From CAWGXG01 sp963826505 (GTDB lineage: Bacteria; Chloroflexota; Anaerolineae; Aggregatilineales; Aggregatilineaceae), in assembly GCA_963826505.1 (NCBI GenBank), contig CAWGXG010000006.1, positions 1 to 64,000 on the forward strand: DNA of 64,000 nt, given 5' to 3'. Below, in pieces: positions 27,379-37,891 of this stretch. Every line of letters begins with the position of its first letter. The first letter of the stretch is position 1. The position numbers and the translations under genes are program-made. The notes under the pieces were generated by a model, which was given only the letters and a program-made list of their open reading frames with translations, searched no databases and was not told the DNA's origin.

Positions 27379-28573
27379 ATGGGTGAGGATGTTGGATTCA
27401 TCAGCATGGCGGGGGCCAAAGCCGAAGGCGACGCGCCCGAAATTGGCATCGGGATGTTGGGCTACGCCTTCATGGGCAAAGCCCACTCCAACGCCTTCAA
27501 AAAGATCCCCTACATGATGTATCCGCCGGTCGCGATTCCGCGTCTGGTGGCGGTCTGCGGTCGCAATGAAGAGGCGGTCGCCAACGCCGCCCGGCGCTTC
27601 GGATACGAAGGCTACTACACGGACTGGCACAAAATGATTGGAGAACGACGCGATCCAGGTCTTCGACAACGGCGGTCCGAACAATGCCCACGCCGAGCCG
27701 ACCATCGCCGCCGCGCAGGCGGGCAAGAACGTCTTCTGCGAGAAACCGCTCGCCCGCACAGCGGCAGAAGCGAAATCGATGCTGGACGCCGTGGAAAAAG
27801 CGGGTGTCAAGCATCATGGTCGCCTTCAATTACCGCTTCGTCCCGGCCATTATGCAGGCTCGCAAGCTGATCGAGAGCGGCAAACTGGGCAAAATCTATC
27901 ACTGGCGCGCGGTCTACCTCCAGGAATGGGGTATGGACCCGACCGATGCCGATCAGCTGGCGCTTTCAGAAAAGCGTCGCCGGGAGCGGCTCGCTGGGTG
28001 ATCTCGGCGCGCACATCATCGATCTGGCGCGCTTCCTGGTCGGGGAGCCCAAGAAAGTCATGGGCCTGACGCACAACTGGATGCCCCAGCGTCCCGATGG
28101 TCAGGGGCAATATGGTGCCGTCCGATGTGGATGACGGGGTCGTGTCGCTGTTTGAGTTCGAAAACGGAGCGATTGGCACGGTCGAAGCGTCACGCTTCTG
28201 CCCGGGGCGCAAGAATTACAACAGCTTCGAGATCAACGGCGAGCATGGCTCGATCCACTTCAACCTGGAACGCCTCAACGAGCTGGACGTGTTCTGGAAT
28301 GCCGACGAGCCGAAGGAAACCAAAGGCTTCCACAACGCGCTGATCAGCGAGGGCTTCCACCCGTATTGGTCGAATTGGTGGCCGCACGGCCATATGCTCG
28401 GCTGGGAACACTCGTTTGTACACGAGTTCCATCACTTCTTTGACGCGATTGTGAACAAAAAGGACGTGGCTCCTTACGGCGCGACGTTCGTGGATGGGTA
28501 CCGCAACGCCGTGATCTGCGACGCGATCGTCAAGTCCGCGCAGACCGGGCAGGCGGTTGATATCGCGTATTAG
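27379..28573 (+). pseudogene. Gfo/Idh/MocA-family oxidoreductase (about four frameshifts)
   Basis: The Rossmann fold begins with IGIGMLGYAFMGKAHSNAFK and continues in other frames with NDAIQVFDNGGPNNAHAEPT, then KNVFCEKPLARTAAEAKSML, which carries the family EKP motif. Next come MVAFNYRFVPAIMQARKLIE and GSGSLGDLGAHIIDLARFLV with the GDLGxHxxD catalytic motif, and VSLFEFENGAIGTVEASRF near the C terminus. Breaks lie near 27645, 27810, 27965 and 28110. All motifs are preserved, so the gene looks functional apart from the indels. It is the last gene of the plus-strand sugar operon. The substrate is unknown. Confidence 0.8.
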
Positions 28574-28612
28574 TCCCGCGGAGAGCGACACTTTCCTGAG
28601 GGGGTGGTTAGT

Positions 28613-28648
28613 GATCGACCCCGGCATAGATTTTGGCCGGGGTCGATC
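28613..28648. terminator. Bidirectional terminator between convergent sugar operons
   Basis: GATCGACCCCGGC at 28613-28625 pairs perfectly with GCCGGGGTCGATC at 28636-28648 around a 10-base loop. It lies 40 bases after the dehydrogenase stop and 20 bases before the convergent permease stop. Confidence 0.75.
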
Positions 28649-28668
28649 TTTGCTTGGCGAAAAGCGGT

Positions 28669-29832
28669 TTAGCCTTTGACTGCTCCGGCGGTCAGCCCTT
28701 TGATAAACTGCTTGGACATCAGCAGGTAGAGGATCAACACCGGCACCGAGGCCAGCGACAGCGTGCTGAGAATGGCGTTCCAATCGGTCTGATATTGGCC
28801 GAACAGCAGCGATACGCCATACGTCACCGTGCGCACATTTTCGGCGCGCGTCAGGATCAGCGGGAACCACAGATCATTCCAGATCGGGATCAGGTTGAAG
28901 ACCAGCGCGGTCGCCAGGGCCGGGCGGATCAGCGGCAGCATGATCTGTCCGAACACGCGCAGTTCGGACGCGCCATCCATACGCGCCGCGTCGATCAGGT
29001 CTTGCGGGATGCCGCGCATAAACGTCACCAGCACGAAGACGGTGATGGGCAGGCCCATCGCCACATAGATCGGGATCAGACTCTCCAGGCGGTTGCTAAG
29101 GCCGAGGTCCTGCACCATCGTTACGATATTAATGGTGCCCAACCGGATCGGGATCATCAAGCCCGCGATGAAATACAGGTAGAGGATAGCGGATCCACGC
29201 CCGCGCCAGTTGGCCAGGGCATAACTCGCCAGCGCTCCCAGCAGCAGAATCAGCACCAGTGAGGACAGCGTCACGGTGATACTGTTGCGAAAATAGATGT
29301 CGAAATTGCCGTCGATCCACGCGCTTTTATAGCCCGCCAGGGTGCGCACATCCCCGGTCGGCCATTCGAACGGCGCGCGGAAGATCTCGCGCTTGTCTTT
29401 GATGGAGTTGACCAGCATGGTCCACAAAGGGGCCAGCACGATCAGCGACCACGTGAGCAGGATGACGTGTGACACGAAATGCCCGAAGAACGCGTCGAAA
29501 CGATAGCGACGCACGGTGTGATCGAGCAACCACTGGGGCTTGCGCGCGCCGCGTGGGATGGCTGGCAGTCCGCTGCGCCAGAAAACCCCCATCACGCCGA
29601 CCAACACGACCAGGGCGATCAGTTGCCCGGCGGTGCTGCCGAGTGCCCCCGCCGCCGCCGTGATCGCTGCTACACCCACGCCGACGAAAGCTCCGATCCA
29701 GGTGTCGACGTCGATATTCTGGCTGTAGCGCACCGCGAAGCGCGGCGTATAGAAGCCGCCGACCGCGGCACAAAACGCGATCCACCCGATCAGAGTCGAG
29801 TGTTGCACAATCCAGGCCAGGATATTGATCAT
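28669..29832 (-). CDS. Sugar ABC transporter permease, MalG-like with N-terminal membrane extension
   Basis: This 387-residue protein is intact. The MalG core starts near residue 110 (HVILLTWSLIVLAPLWTMLV) and has the EAA-type loop DLIDAARMDGASELRVFGQI near residue 290 and a C-terminal LMSKQFIKGLTAGAVKG. The first 95 residues add about three membrane segments (TLIGWIAFCAAVGGFYTPRF, TWIGAFVGVGVAAITAAAG and QLIALVVLVGVMGVFW) that ordinary MalG proteins lack. It overlaps the upstream permease gene by four bases. Comparable extensions occur in the permeases at 8436 and 19835. Confidence 0.9.
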   Translation of the reverse strand: MINILAWIVQHSTLIGWIAFCAAVGGFYTPRFAVRYSQNIDVDTWIGAFVGVGVAAITAAAGALGSTAGQLIALVVLVGVMGVFWRSGLPAIPRGARKPQWLLDHTVRRYRFDAFFGHFVSHVILLTWSLIVLAPLWTMLVNSIKDKREIFRAPFEWPTGDVRTLAGYKSAWIDGNFDIYFRNSITVTLSSLVLILLLGALASYALANWRGRGSAILYLYFIAGLMIPIRLGTINIVTMVQDLGLSNRLESLIPIYVAMGLPITVFVLVTFMRGIPQDLIDAARMDGASELRVFGQIMLPLIRPALATALVFNLIPIWNDLWFPLILTRAENVRTVTYGVSLLFGQYQTDWNAILSTLSLASVPVLILYLLMSKQFIKGLTAGAVKG

Positions 29833-30809
29833 GCGAAACTCTCCTCACCGCGCCGGCGTGACCAGACCAGCCAGATCGTGACGCCGGTCATCAGAATCAG
29901 GAAGGTGAGCGTCGCCACCGCCGCCCCGATGCCCATATCAGGCCGGGCGACGGGGTGTTCTCCGGCGATCGCTGCGCGGTAGAAGAAGGTGCCCATAATA
30001 TCGGTCGAATAATTGGGCGGGCCATTCGCGCCCATCATGGCGTACACCACGTCGAACGCGTTGAAATTGCCGATAAAGGTGAGGATGGCGACCATCCCAA
30101 TGATTGGGCGCAGCAGCGGCACCTTGACCCGCCACCAGATTTGGAACCCGTTGGCCCCGTCGACGCGCGCCGCCTCGCTCAATTCATCCGAAATGTTGAT
30201 GAACCCAGCCAGGAACATCATGGTCGGGAGTCCGACCCATTGCCACGACGAGACCAGCGCCACCACTATCAGCGCGTATTTCTCCTCGCCCAGCCAGGCG
30301 TGAAACCAGCCTCCTTTGCCGATCTCTTCCAACAGCACTTTCAGCATGCCCCAGCGCGGATTCAGGATCAGCCGCCACAGGAATGCGGTCAGCAGCACGG
30401 ACATCGTCGCTGGAATAAAAATAATCGTACGGTAGATGTTGCGTCCAAAGAGATGTGTATTAGAGATCAATGTGGCGAACAGCAGCCCCAGAGTGTTCTG
30501 GACCAGCATATGCACACCAAAAAAAACGAACGTGTTTTGCAGCGCGTTAACGAAGCGATCGTGCCACAGCGAGTTGCCCAACAGTTCCCGGTAGTTGTCG
30601 AACCCCACGAATTGATCGGGGCGCAGCCCTATTCCGGTGTAAAAGCTCAGGCGCAGCGCGTTGACCAGCGGGTAGGCCATGAAGGCGGTGTACACGATCA
30701 AGGCCGGGATCAGAAATGCTATCCAGGCGCGACGGCGGGGCGCTTGCCAGTCACCTGTTAACCCGATCGCCTTGAGCGATGATTGAATCATTCCCGTCGA
30801 AGTTGCCAT
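29829..30809 (-). CDS. Sugar ABC transporter permease, MalF-like
   Basis: The 326-residue protein has six or seven membrane segments. An early one is WIAFLIPALIVYTAFMAYPL near residue 28. IIFIPATMSVLLTAFLWRL and the EAA loop LSEAARVDGANGFQIWWRVK near residue 220 follow, and the C terminus is TFLILMTGVTIWLVWSRRR. It pairs with the overlapping MalG-like gene and with the binding protein encoded upstream on the same strand. No ATPase gene is present in this operon. Confidence 0.92.
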   Translation of the reverse strand: MATSTGMIQSSLKAIGLTGDWQAPRRRAWIAFLIPALIVYTAFMAYPLVNALRLSFYTGIGLRPDQFVGFDNYRELLGNSLWHDRFVNALQNTFVFFGVHMLVQNTLGLLFATLISNTHLFGRNIYRTIIFIPATMSVLLTAFLWRLILNPRWGMLKVLLEEIGKGGWFHAWLGEEKYALIVVALVSSWQWVGLPTMMFLAGFINISDELSEAARVDGANGFQIWWRVKVPLLRPIIGMVAILTFIGNFNAFDVVYAMMGANGPPNYSTDIMGTFFYRAAIAGEHPVARPDMGIGAAVATLTFLILMTGVTIWLVWSRRRGEESFA

Positions 30810-30867
30810 AACAGCAGCCTTTCATGTGTTCAGAACGGTGTTATGTAGACTCCCTGAGCAGATAAAA

Positions 30868-30895
30868 CCATCGTCCGACGCAAGCCGGACGATGG
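30868..30895 (-). terminator. Hairpin with T-rich tail between binding protein and permease
   Basis: CCATCGTCCG at 30868-30877 pairs perfectly with CGGACGATGG at 30886-30895. On the minus strand TTTTATC follows directly. It lies between the binding protein and the MalF-like permease and should give partial termination. Confidence 0.7.
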
Positions 30896-30937
30896 CAACT
30901 TGTTATCATGCACTCAACGAGAAAGCGGTCAGTGAGA

Positions 30938-32210
30938 TTAACCGCCGCAGGTCTGGGCCGGGGCGAACCATTCGGCCAATCCCGCCTGCAAGTTATCCGC
31001 CGCTTCTTGGGCCGTTTCCTGGCCCGCCAGCACGGCGATCGCGTTGTCTTGCATCAGGTTGTAGCCATCTGGGTGAGCCGTCGAGCAGCCCTTCCCATGC
31101 CCACCGTACGTCCAGGCCGCGCCCCTCATTCAGCTTGAGGAACTCATCGGCATGCGGATCGTCCAGGGTCGGGGCATCGAGACGCATCGGGAAGAACCCG
31201 GGCAGCAGGTTGCCGAGCATGGTGGCGAAATCGGCGGAGCCCATCCACTCCAGGAACAGGCGCGCTTCATCGGGGTGCTCGGTCGCGGCGTTCATGCCCA
31301 TACCGGCGTCCAGGTGGAAGGTGATGTACTTATCTTCTTGGCCAGCGGGCGGAGGAACTGCGAACACGCCCCAGTCAAAGTCTGGCTCTTCAAACTCGAA
31401 GAAGGGGATGTCCCAGGAGCCGCCCAGCCACATGCCGGCTTCGCCCAGCAAGAAGATCTGCTGGCTGTCGTAGTAAGTCAGCGCGGCCTGATCTTCGGGG
31501 ACATACGGCCCCAGATCGGCGACAGCCTGGAAGGCAGCCACCGCATGCGGATCGTTGAAGCAGCGTTCGCCGTTCAGGTACGCCATACGACCCTCATAAC
31601 CACCGATGAAGGTCGGGGCGATGTTCATGAACACGATTTCGGCCATGGTCCAGGCGTCGCCACTGGCATTAGCAAATCCGTCGTAGCCGTTGTCTTTCAA
31701 CGTCTGCGCGGCGGCCAGCAGTTCTTCCCAGGTCTGCGGGACGGCGATACCCAGTTGTTCGAACAGGGTCTTGTTGTAGTACACGCCGTGCGATACCGCG
31801 ATCATCGGTACGCCATAGTGGGTGCCATCTTCGGTTGACCAGGCGGCCAGCGCGTTGCTGCTGAAGTTGTCGGTCAGGCCGGGCAGATCGCTCAGATCGG
31901 CCAGGAAGCCCTGATCCCACAGACCACGACCGGTGGCGAACGACCGCAGGTACATCAGGTCGGGCGCGGTGCCGGTTTCGAACTGGCTTTGCAGCGTGGC
32001 GTTGTAATCGGGGGGATTGGTCGGATCGAACGTGATCTTGATATTCGGATATGCCGCGGTAAATGCGTCGAGAATGGTTTCCATCTGCGCGACGTCATCG
32101 ACGCGCCAGGATCCCATCACCAGGGTAACCTGTTCTTGAGCAGTGGTCACGCTTGGAGCAAGCGGGATCACGAGAGCGAGCAAGACGATCACCACAAGTA
32201 ATTTTTTCAC
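30938..32210 (-). CDS. Sugar ABC transporter extracellular binding protein (frameshift near C terminus)
   Basis: A GTG at 32210, five bases after GGAGG, starts a signal peptide (KKLLVVIVLLALVIPLAPSV). The mature domain is a family 1 solute-binding protein: VTLVMGSWRVDDVAQMETIL, APDLMYLRSFATGRGLWDQG, GVPMIAVSHGVYYNKTLFEQ and GEAGMWLGGSWDIPFFEFEE. A one-base break near 31085 separates the last part, DGYNLMQDNAIAVLAGQETA followed by LAEWFAPAQTCGG. The joined length is about 424 residues. An ATG at 32222 is possible but would consume the Shine-Dalgarno sequence. Transcription diverges from the UroD-like gene across about 150 bases. Confidence 0.87.
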
Positions 32211-32362
32211 ATTATCCTCCATAGTAAATCGAGCACTTGAACTCTTTACAGCCTGCGTTCATCAAACAATATGAGTATACTCACAGGTCAAATCATGAGC
32301 AAGTGGGCCACGCGCGCGTGGCCCAGGATTTGCCCGGATTCTACGAGGAGAATAGTCACCGC

Positions 32363-33550
32363 ATGAACGGAAAAGAGCGGCTGGCTGCCGCTATGCAGCA
32401 CAGGATTCCGGATCGTGTGCCCTTGATGTGCCAGTTGGCGCTGGGGCATTACTTCCTGAACACAGACCTGAAGCCGCACGAGATCTGGTTTACCAGCGAA
32501 GGCTTTGCCGAGGCGCTCATTACGCTCCAACGGCGTTACCACTTCGACGGCATTCTGATCAATGTCCCAGGGCGCGATCCCCACTGGCGCGACTCTGTCG
32601 CGGCGATCACCGACACTCCTGAGGGGGAATTGGTACGCTGGAAAACGGGCGATACCACCCTCATTCCCTGGGACGACAACGCCCAACACCGCCCCGCCGA
32701 TCCGCGTGCCGCCCGGCCCCTGTTTGACGATTTCGATCCTGGCCGGGATATGGATCGCCTCGACGACTGGCAGATGTACACCTGGGGGGTCTATCACACG
32801 CCCTTTTTGCCCGGCAAAGCGCCGGGACTGCTCACCACGCCGCCGGACTATTTCTTCCGCACGATTGACCTCGTCAAAGCGCGGGTGGGAGACACGATCG
32901 CCGTTCATGGGGAAGTGTTTTCGCCGTTCACGCATCTGATGGAGCTGTTCAGCTACGAAGACGCGCTAATGAATCTGGCGCTCAACCCCGACAAAGCCGC
33001 CGCTATTTTGGATAGGCTCACCGACGCGAGCATCGCCTGGGCGCTGGCGCAGGCTCGCCACGGCGTGGACGCGGTGCTGCTCTCGTCGGCGTACGCGGGC
33101 GGGGGCTTCATCTCCAGGCGGATGTATCGCCAGTTCGTGCTGCCTTACGAGCAGCGTGTGGTCGAAGCGGTTCACACGCAAGCGGCCGGCGTGCCGATTT
33201 ATACCCATACCTGCGGGCATCTGGGCGACCGGCTGGAACTGCTGATGGAATCGGGCACGGATGGCGTGGATACGCTCGACCCGCCGCCGATCGGCGATAC
33301 CGAGCTGGCCGACGCGAAGGCGCGCATCGGGTCGCGCATGTTCATCAAGGGCAATATGAACGCGGTGTTCTTGCTGCAGGCCAACACGCTGGACGAAGTG
33401 CGCGAGCACGCGCGCGAGCGTCTGCACGACGGGATGCCGGGCGGCGGCTATATTCTGAGCACGGCCTGTTCCGTCTCGCCGCACGTGGCTCCCGAAAAGC
33501 TCGAAACATTGTATCCCCTGGTTGAAACGGAAGGGCGCTACACCCCATAA
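32363..33550 (+). CDS. Uroporphyrinogen-decarboxylase-family protein, MtaA/CmuA-like
   Basis: The 395-residue protein belongs to the URO-D fold family (NGKERLAAAMQHRIPDRVPL at the N terminus). It has H282-T-C284 in YTHTCGHLGD and C369 in ILSTACSVSP, the positions at which MtaA/CmuA-type methylcobamide methyltransferases hold zinc through His-x-Cys and a distal Cys. This points to methyl transfer rather than haem synthesis. GAGGAG lies about 12 bases before the ATG at 32363; the start 42 codons earlier has no family character. No corrinoid protein is nearby. The gene is divergent from a sugar importer, so a link to a methylated or O-alkyl sugar is possible but speculative. Confidence 0.8.
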   Translation: MNGKERLAAAMQHRIPDRVPLMCQLALGHYFLNTDLKPHEIWFTSEGFAEALITLQRRYHFDGILINVPGRDPHWRDSVAAITDTPEGELVRWKTGDTTLIPWDDNAQHRPADPRAARPLFDDFDPGRDMDRLDDWQMYTWGVYHTPFLPGKAPGLLTTPPDYFFRTIDLVKARVGDTIAVHGEVFSPFTHLMELFSYEDALMNLALNPDKAAAILDRLTDASIAWALAQARHGVDAVLLSSAYAGGGFISRRMYRQFVLPYEQRVVEAVHTQAAGVPIYTHTCGHLGDRLELLMESGTDGVDTLDPPPIGDTELADAKARIGSRMFIKGNMNAVFLLQANTLDEVREHARERLHDGMPGGGYILSTACSVSPHVAPEKLETLYPLVETEGRYTP

Positions 33551-33816
33551 ATCACGGTTACCGCACATCGCCGGGCTGGTGCTTCGGATCGCCGGCTCGG
33601 TGGTGACCGGGGCGTGGGCGCGACGTAACAGGCGGATTGAGCCTCTATTTTGTGCAACCCGGCACTTTATCCCGCGTGTGGACGCCCCTGATAATCAAAA
33701 CATCAGCGTCACCTGGGTCGCGACCGAGCGCGCCGCGCCAGCCTTCACTGTTCCCTGCGTTCCAACCTGCTGTCAGCATTCGCCTGCGTCGGCGGCCCCT
33801 AGAAACAGGAGGAGTC

Positions 33817-36800
33817 ATGCTTGTCCGACATGCTCTAGGCCGTTGGCTGGTGGTGGTCGCCCTGCTGAGCGCGATCGGCGCGCCGCCGTTGTCACTCGTG
33901 AGGGCGGCGTCCGCGCGGACCGCTGCGCCCGTTCTGCCGCCCACAGTTGCCGAATGGTTAGTCGGGCAGGCTGCGCAGGTGGCGGGCACGCCTACCATGG
34001 CTGCCCAGGCGCGCCAGTCAGCGGCGCAGTGGACGATCCTGGTCTATCTGGCCGCGGATAACAACCTGGAAGGCTTCGCACTGGCCGATCTCAACGAAAT
34101 GGAATTTGTGGGCAGCACGGAAGGGGTGAACGTCGTCGCGCAGATCGACCGCGCCGCCGGGTTTGATCATTCCGACGGCGATTGGACCGGGGCGCGCCGC
34201 TACTTCGTCACGCGCGACACATCTCTGGCGGCGCTCGGCTCTGAGGTCGTGGACGATCTGGGTGAGACGAACACGGGCGATCCGGACACGTTGCGCGATT
34301 TTGTGGCGTGGGGCATCACGACTTTTCCCGCCGAGCATTACATGCTCGTGCTGTGGGATCACGGTGGATCGTGGCTGGGGCTGGCGGCAGATGATTCCGC
34401 TGACGGCGATACCCTGACGCTCCCCGAACTGAGTGATGCCCTGGCCGCCGCGACCAGCCAGGCGGGCGTGTCCGGCCTGGACATCATCGGCTTCGACGCC
34501 TGCCTGATGGGTGCCTTTGAGGTGTACCAGACGATAGCGCCCTATGCTCACTATGGCATCGCCAGCGCGGAGTTGATCCCCGGCAACGGCTGGGATTACC
34601 TGGGGCTGCTCGACACGTTGGCCTCCGATCCCATGCTGGATGGTGAAGCCCTGGGCCATGCGGTGATCGACGCGTTCATGACATTTTACACCGACATCGT
34701 CACGCAGTACCCGATCTTCAACCTGGCGCTGGTCGATCTGACCCAGGCGGCGCAGGTCATGACGCGAATTGACGCGGTGCGCAGCGCCGTGCGTGACGAT
34801 CCCGGCGACACCGTGCGCGCGCTGGTGCAGGCGCGCAGTGAGACTCCCGTCTACGGCGCGTTTGACGATCCGCGCCTGATCGACACGTGGGCCGCTGCCG
34901 ACATGATTCAGTTTATGGCGCACCTGGCGGAGGTCGCGCCGGTGACAGCGCTGGCGGACGCGGCGAGCGGGGCCTACGACGCGGGTATGGCGATGGTGCT
35001 CTATTATCGCAGCAGCGTCAAGCCGACGATGGACGACGGGGGTGGTGTGTCGATTTACTTCCCGCGTCAAGCAGTGCTGTTTGGGCTGGAAACGCAGTAC
35101 GCCGCGTTGGTGCCTCCGGCGCTGAGCCAGTGGCAGGACTTCCTCACCGCCTATTTCAGCGCGGTGCGGGACGCGGCTAATCCTTCCGGGCTGCGCATCC
35201 AGGTTGATTCCGTCGAGGCGCGAGGGACAGAGGCCAATATAGCGATCGGCGGGGTGGAAGGAAACCTGATCACGCGCAGCGCGTTGGGCGTGCTGCTGGA
35301 TACCGGGGCCAGAGAGGATACGCTGGTCGACTATATCCGCCTGCCGGGGGACGGAACACCGTCCGACGTGAGCTGGTCGGGGGAGGTCGCCTGGCTGAGC
35401 AACGGCCAGACCAAGACCCCCGTGTTGGCGCTGCCGAGCGCGCGCCAGCCATCGCTGGCGGTGGTGAGCGGTACATTTTTCGGTTTGGACAGCGCGCCGA
35501 TCCCCGCGCAGCTTGCGTTCGATTTGAACACCAATCAGATGGTCAACGTATGGGGCTTTTCACCCGCCGGGGGCGGATTGATGCCCTCCGAACTTCACCC
35601 GATTTCCGGCACGCTGTTCGAACCCGACCGGGCGTCGTTCGTTGGCCCGGATATGTCCCTGCAGGGCGCGCCATCGGGCGTGCATTTTGCCTTCGGCGGC
35701 GATCCGTTTACGCTGGAATGGCAGCGCGCGCCCGCTGGCGCGTATCGTTTTGCCGCCCAGGTGGAAGACGCGAGCGGGACCGTCGCGCAGGCTGAGCAGG
35801 AGGTCATCGTCACGGAGAATAGCAGCGGCGGACTGGTTTTCAGCCCGGCGGATATCGCTGATTCCGACGCGGACGGCGACAGCATCGACAACGTTGCCGA
35901 CAACTGCCCGTATGTGTCCAATCCCGATCAGGTCGACACTGATCGGGATGGACTGGGCGACGCGTGCGACGGGATCGACGATCGCGACATGGATCAGGAC
36001 GGCGTGCTGCTGGGCAGGATAACTGCCCGACCGTTTACAACCCCAACCAGCAAGACAGTGACGGCGACGGGATTGGGGACGTCTGTGCTCTGTTCGGCGC
36101 GGCGAATCCGGTCCGGCTGCCGCCGGAATTGGGGCTGCCGGACCCGCAGACTATCGTGCAGCAGGCGCAGCTTCCGCCCGCCGATTCCAATGGGGATCTG
36201 TATTCGCCGTGTTTTGGGGACTCGTCGAGCGGCAGTTACAACTCGTACGCGGACATTTCCAGCGCGTTCGTGACGTATGGCACGCCGGGCGGCACGGTCG
36301 GTGGGCTGGGCGTGTTGGACCCGGAACATGGGGCTTTCCGTCCAGTCACGTCCCAATGGCAGACGATTCTCGGGCCGGGCGGCTACGGGACGCCGCTCAG
36401 TTTCTTCGACTCCGTGCATGGCAGCGGCATGGGGTTATATATCTATAATGACACGGTGTTTTATATCGATGGGGCCGGGTGGAGCACCGTTTTCTACACC
36501 GATTTCATCGAGTTTCACGCCGAAGGCGCGACGAGCGTCCAGGTGCAGGAGGGTCCATTCTCAGGCGGGATGCAGCTCAGCTCGACCATCGGCAGTACGT
36601 TCTCGTTCTGGTTTACGGGTTTCAACGGCGCGCTGCTGTTCGATCCGGCTTCGAACGCGGTCACGGTCGTGCTGACCGAGGGCAACGTCGACGTCGAGCT
36701 GCCTATTGCGCAGACCTTCAGCGCCACCGCTGACACCGCCGTGCTGCTAACGGTCGACGCGGATGGCAGCCTGGATACGCAGACGATCTCACAGGCCGCT

Positions 36801-37823
36801 GCTGCCGCCTACTTCAGCCCGATTTTCGATTCACTTACTCTGTATATAAGCATGGCGGAACCGCTGCCGGAAAGCACCGGCGCGCAGACCGATCTGGCGT
36901 GGCGTCTGCTGTTGGACCTGGATGGCAGCCTCGCGACCACGTCGATCAACTCGCCCGCGCCGATTTACCAGGGCATCGGCACCGACATGGAAATCGCGGC
37001 GCGCCTGAATCCGGATGGCACGCTCCAGGGCTGGATCGCGGCGGGCGCGCCCGGCCTCGAAACGCCGCTAAAGGTGACGCTTAGCGTTGACCGCCATACG
37101 GTGATCGTGGGTGTGCCGCTGACGGTGCTGGCGCGACACGCGCAAGTGTTGGGTATTCCGATCGCGTGGGAAGCGCTGCGCTGGCGTGCGACCGCGACGT
37201 ATGTGTCTCAAGAAAACGACACCTACGCGGCGGACGTCGTGCCGGAGGTCACGTTCCCAGCTCTGCCCGGCGGCGCGAGCGGCGCGGCGATCCCCGATGG
37301 GGCACAGATCAAACTGTCGGTAACCCTCTCCGGCGATGCACCTGCGGCATTCAGCGGCGAAGCGTCCAGCCTTGATCCGGACAACCCGGTGACCGGCTGG
37401 CTGTGGGACTTTGGCGATGGCACCACTTCTACGGAACAGAATCCTACCCACGCTTACGCCGCCGCCGGAGAATTCACCGTCACGCTGACCGTTATGTTTG
37501 CCAACGGGGCGGCACTGCCCACCCAAACCACCATCTCGATCACGACCCCACAGCCGGCCGCAGAGCCACCCGCCGTATCTGGTCCGGCAGAGGCATGCGC
37601 CGCAGTCGTCAACAGCGGCGCCAATCTGCGCGGCGGGCCGGGGACGGGCTTCGCGGTGGTGGGCGCTGTGGCTGCCGGGGAATCGGCTACGGTGACGGGC
37701 ACGAACGCAGCCGGGGATTGGATTCAACTGCGGCGCGCTGACGGATCGGCGGCGTGGATCGCGAGCTTCCTGCTCTCGACGCCGGAATGCCCGGAAGATG
37801 TTACGCTGCCCGTGGTCGAATAG
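33817..37823 (+). CDS. Secreted clostripain-family (C11) peptidase with thrombospondin-3, PKD and SH3-like domains (one frameshift)
   Basis: AGGAGG precedes an ATG and a signal peptide (HALGRWLVVVALLSAIGAPP). The C11 domain starts near residue 70 (WTILVYLAADNNLEGFALAD), with the catalytic His182 in LWDHGG and Cys229 in GFDACLMGAFE. Calcium-binding thrombospondin type 3 repeats follow near residues 690-760 (DSDADGDSIDNVADNCP and NPNQQDSDGDGIGDVC). A single indel near 36015 interrupts them. The rest carries a PKD domain (GWLWDFGDGTTSTEQNPTHA) and a C-terminal bacterial SH3 domain (GANLRGGPGTGFAVVGAV). The joined length is about 1,335 residues. It is expected to act outside the cell or at its surface. 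Confidence 0.85.
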
Positions 37824-37838
37824 CACCGCCACAACACA

Positions 37839-37870
37839 CTGAGGCCCAATCATGCGCGATCGGGCCTCAG
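37839..37870. terminator. Bidirectional terminator
   Basis: CTGAGGCCC at 37839-37847 pairs with GGGCCTCAG at 37862-37870 around a 14-base loop, and AAATTA follows. It lies between the peptidase stop and the convergent GH3 gene. Confidence 0.6.
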
Positions 37871-37891
37871 AAATTACCCTGAAATCACGCC

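Noticed and set aside
19960..28150. Programmed ribosomal frameshifting as an explanation for the split genes
   Set aside because: The breaks are numerous, at unrelated sequences, and without slippery heptamers or downstream structures recurring at each site.
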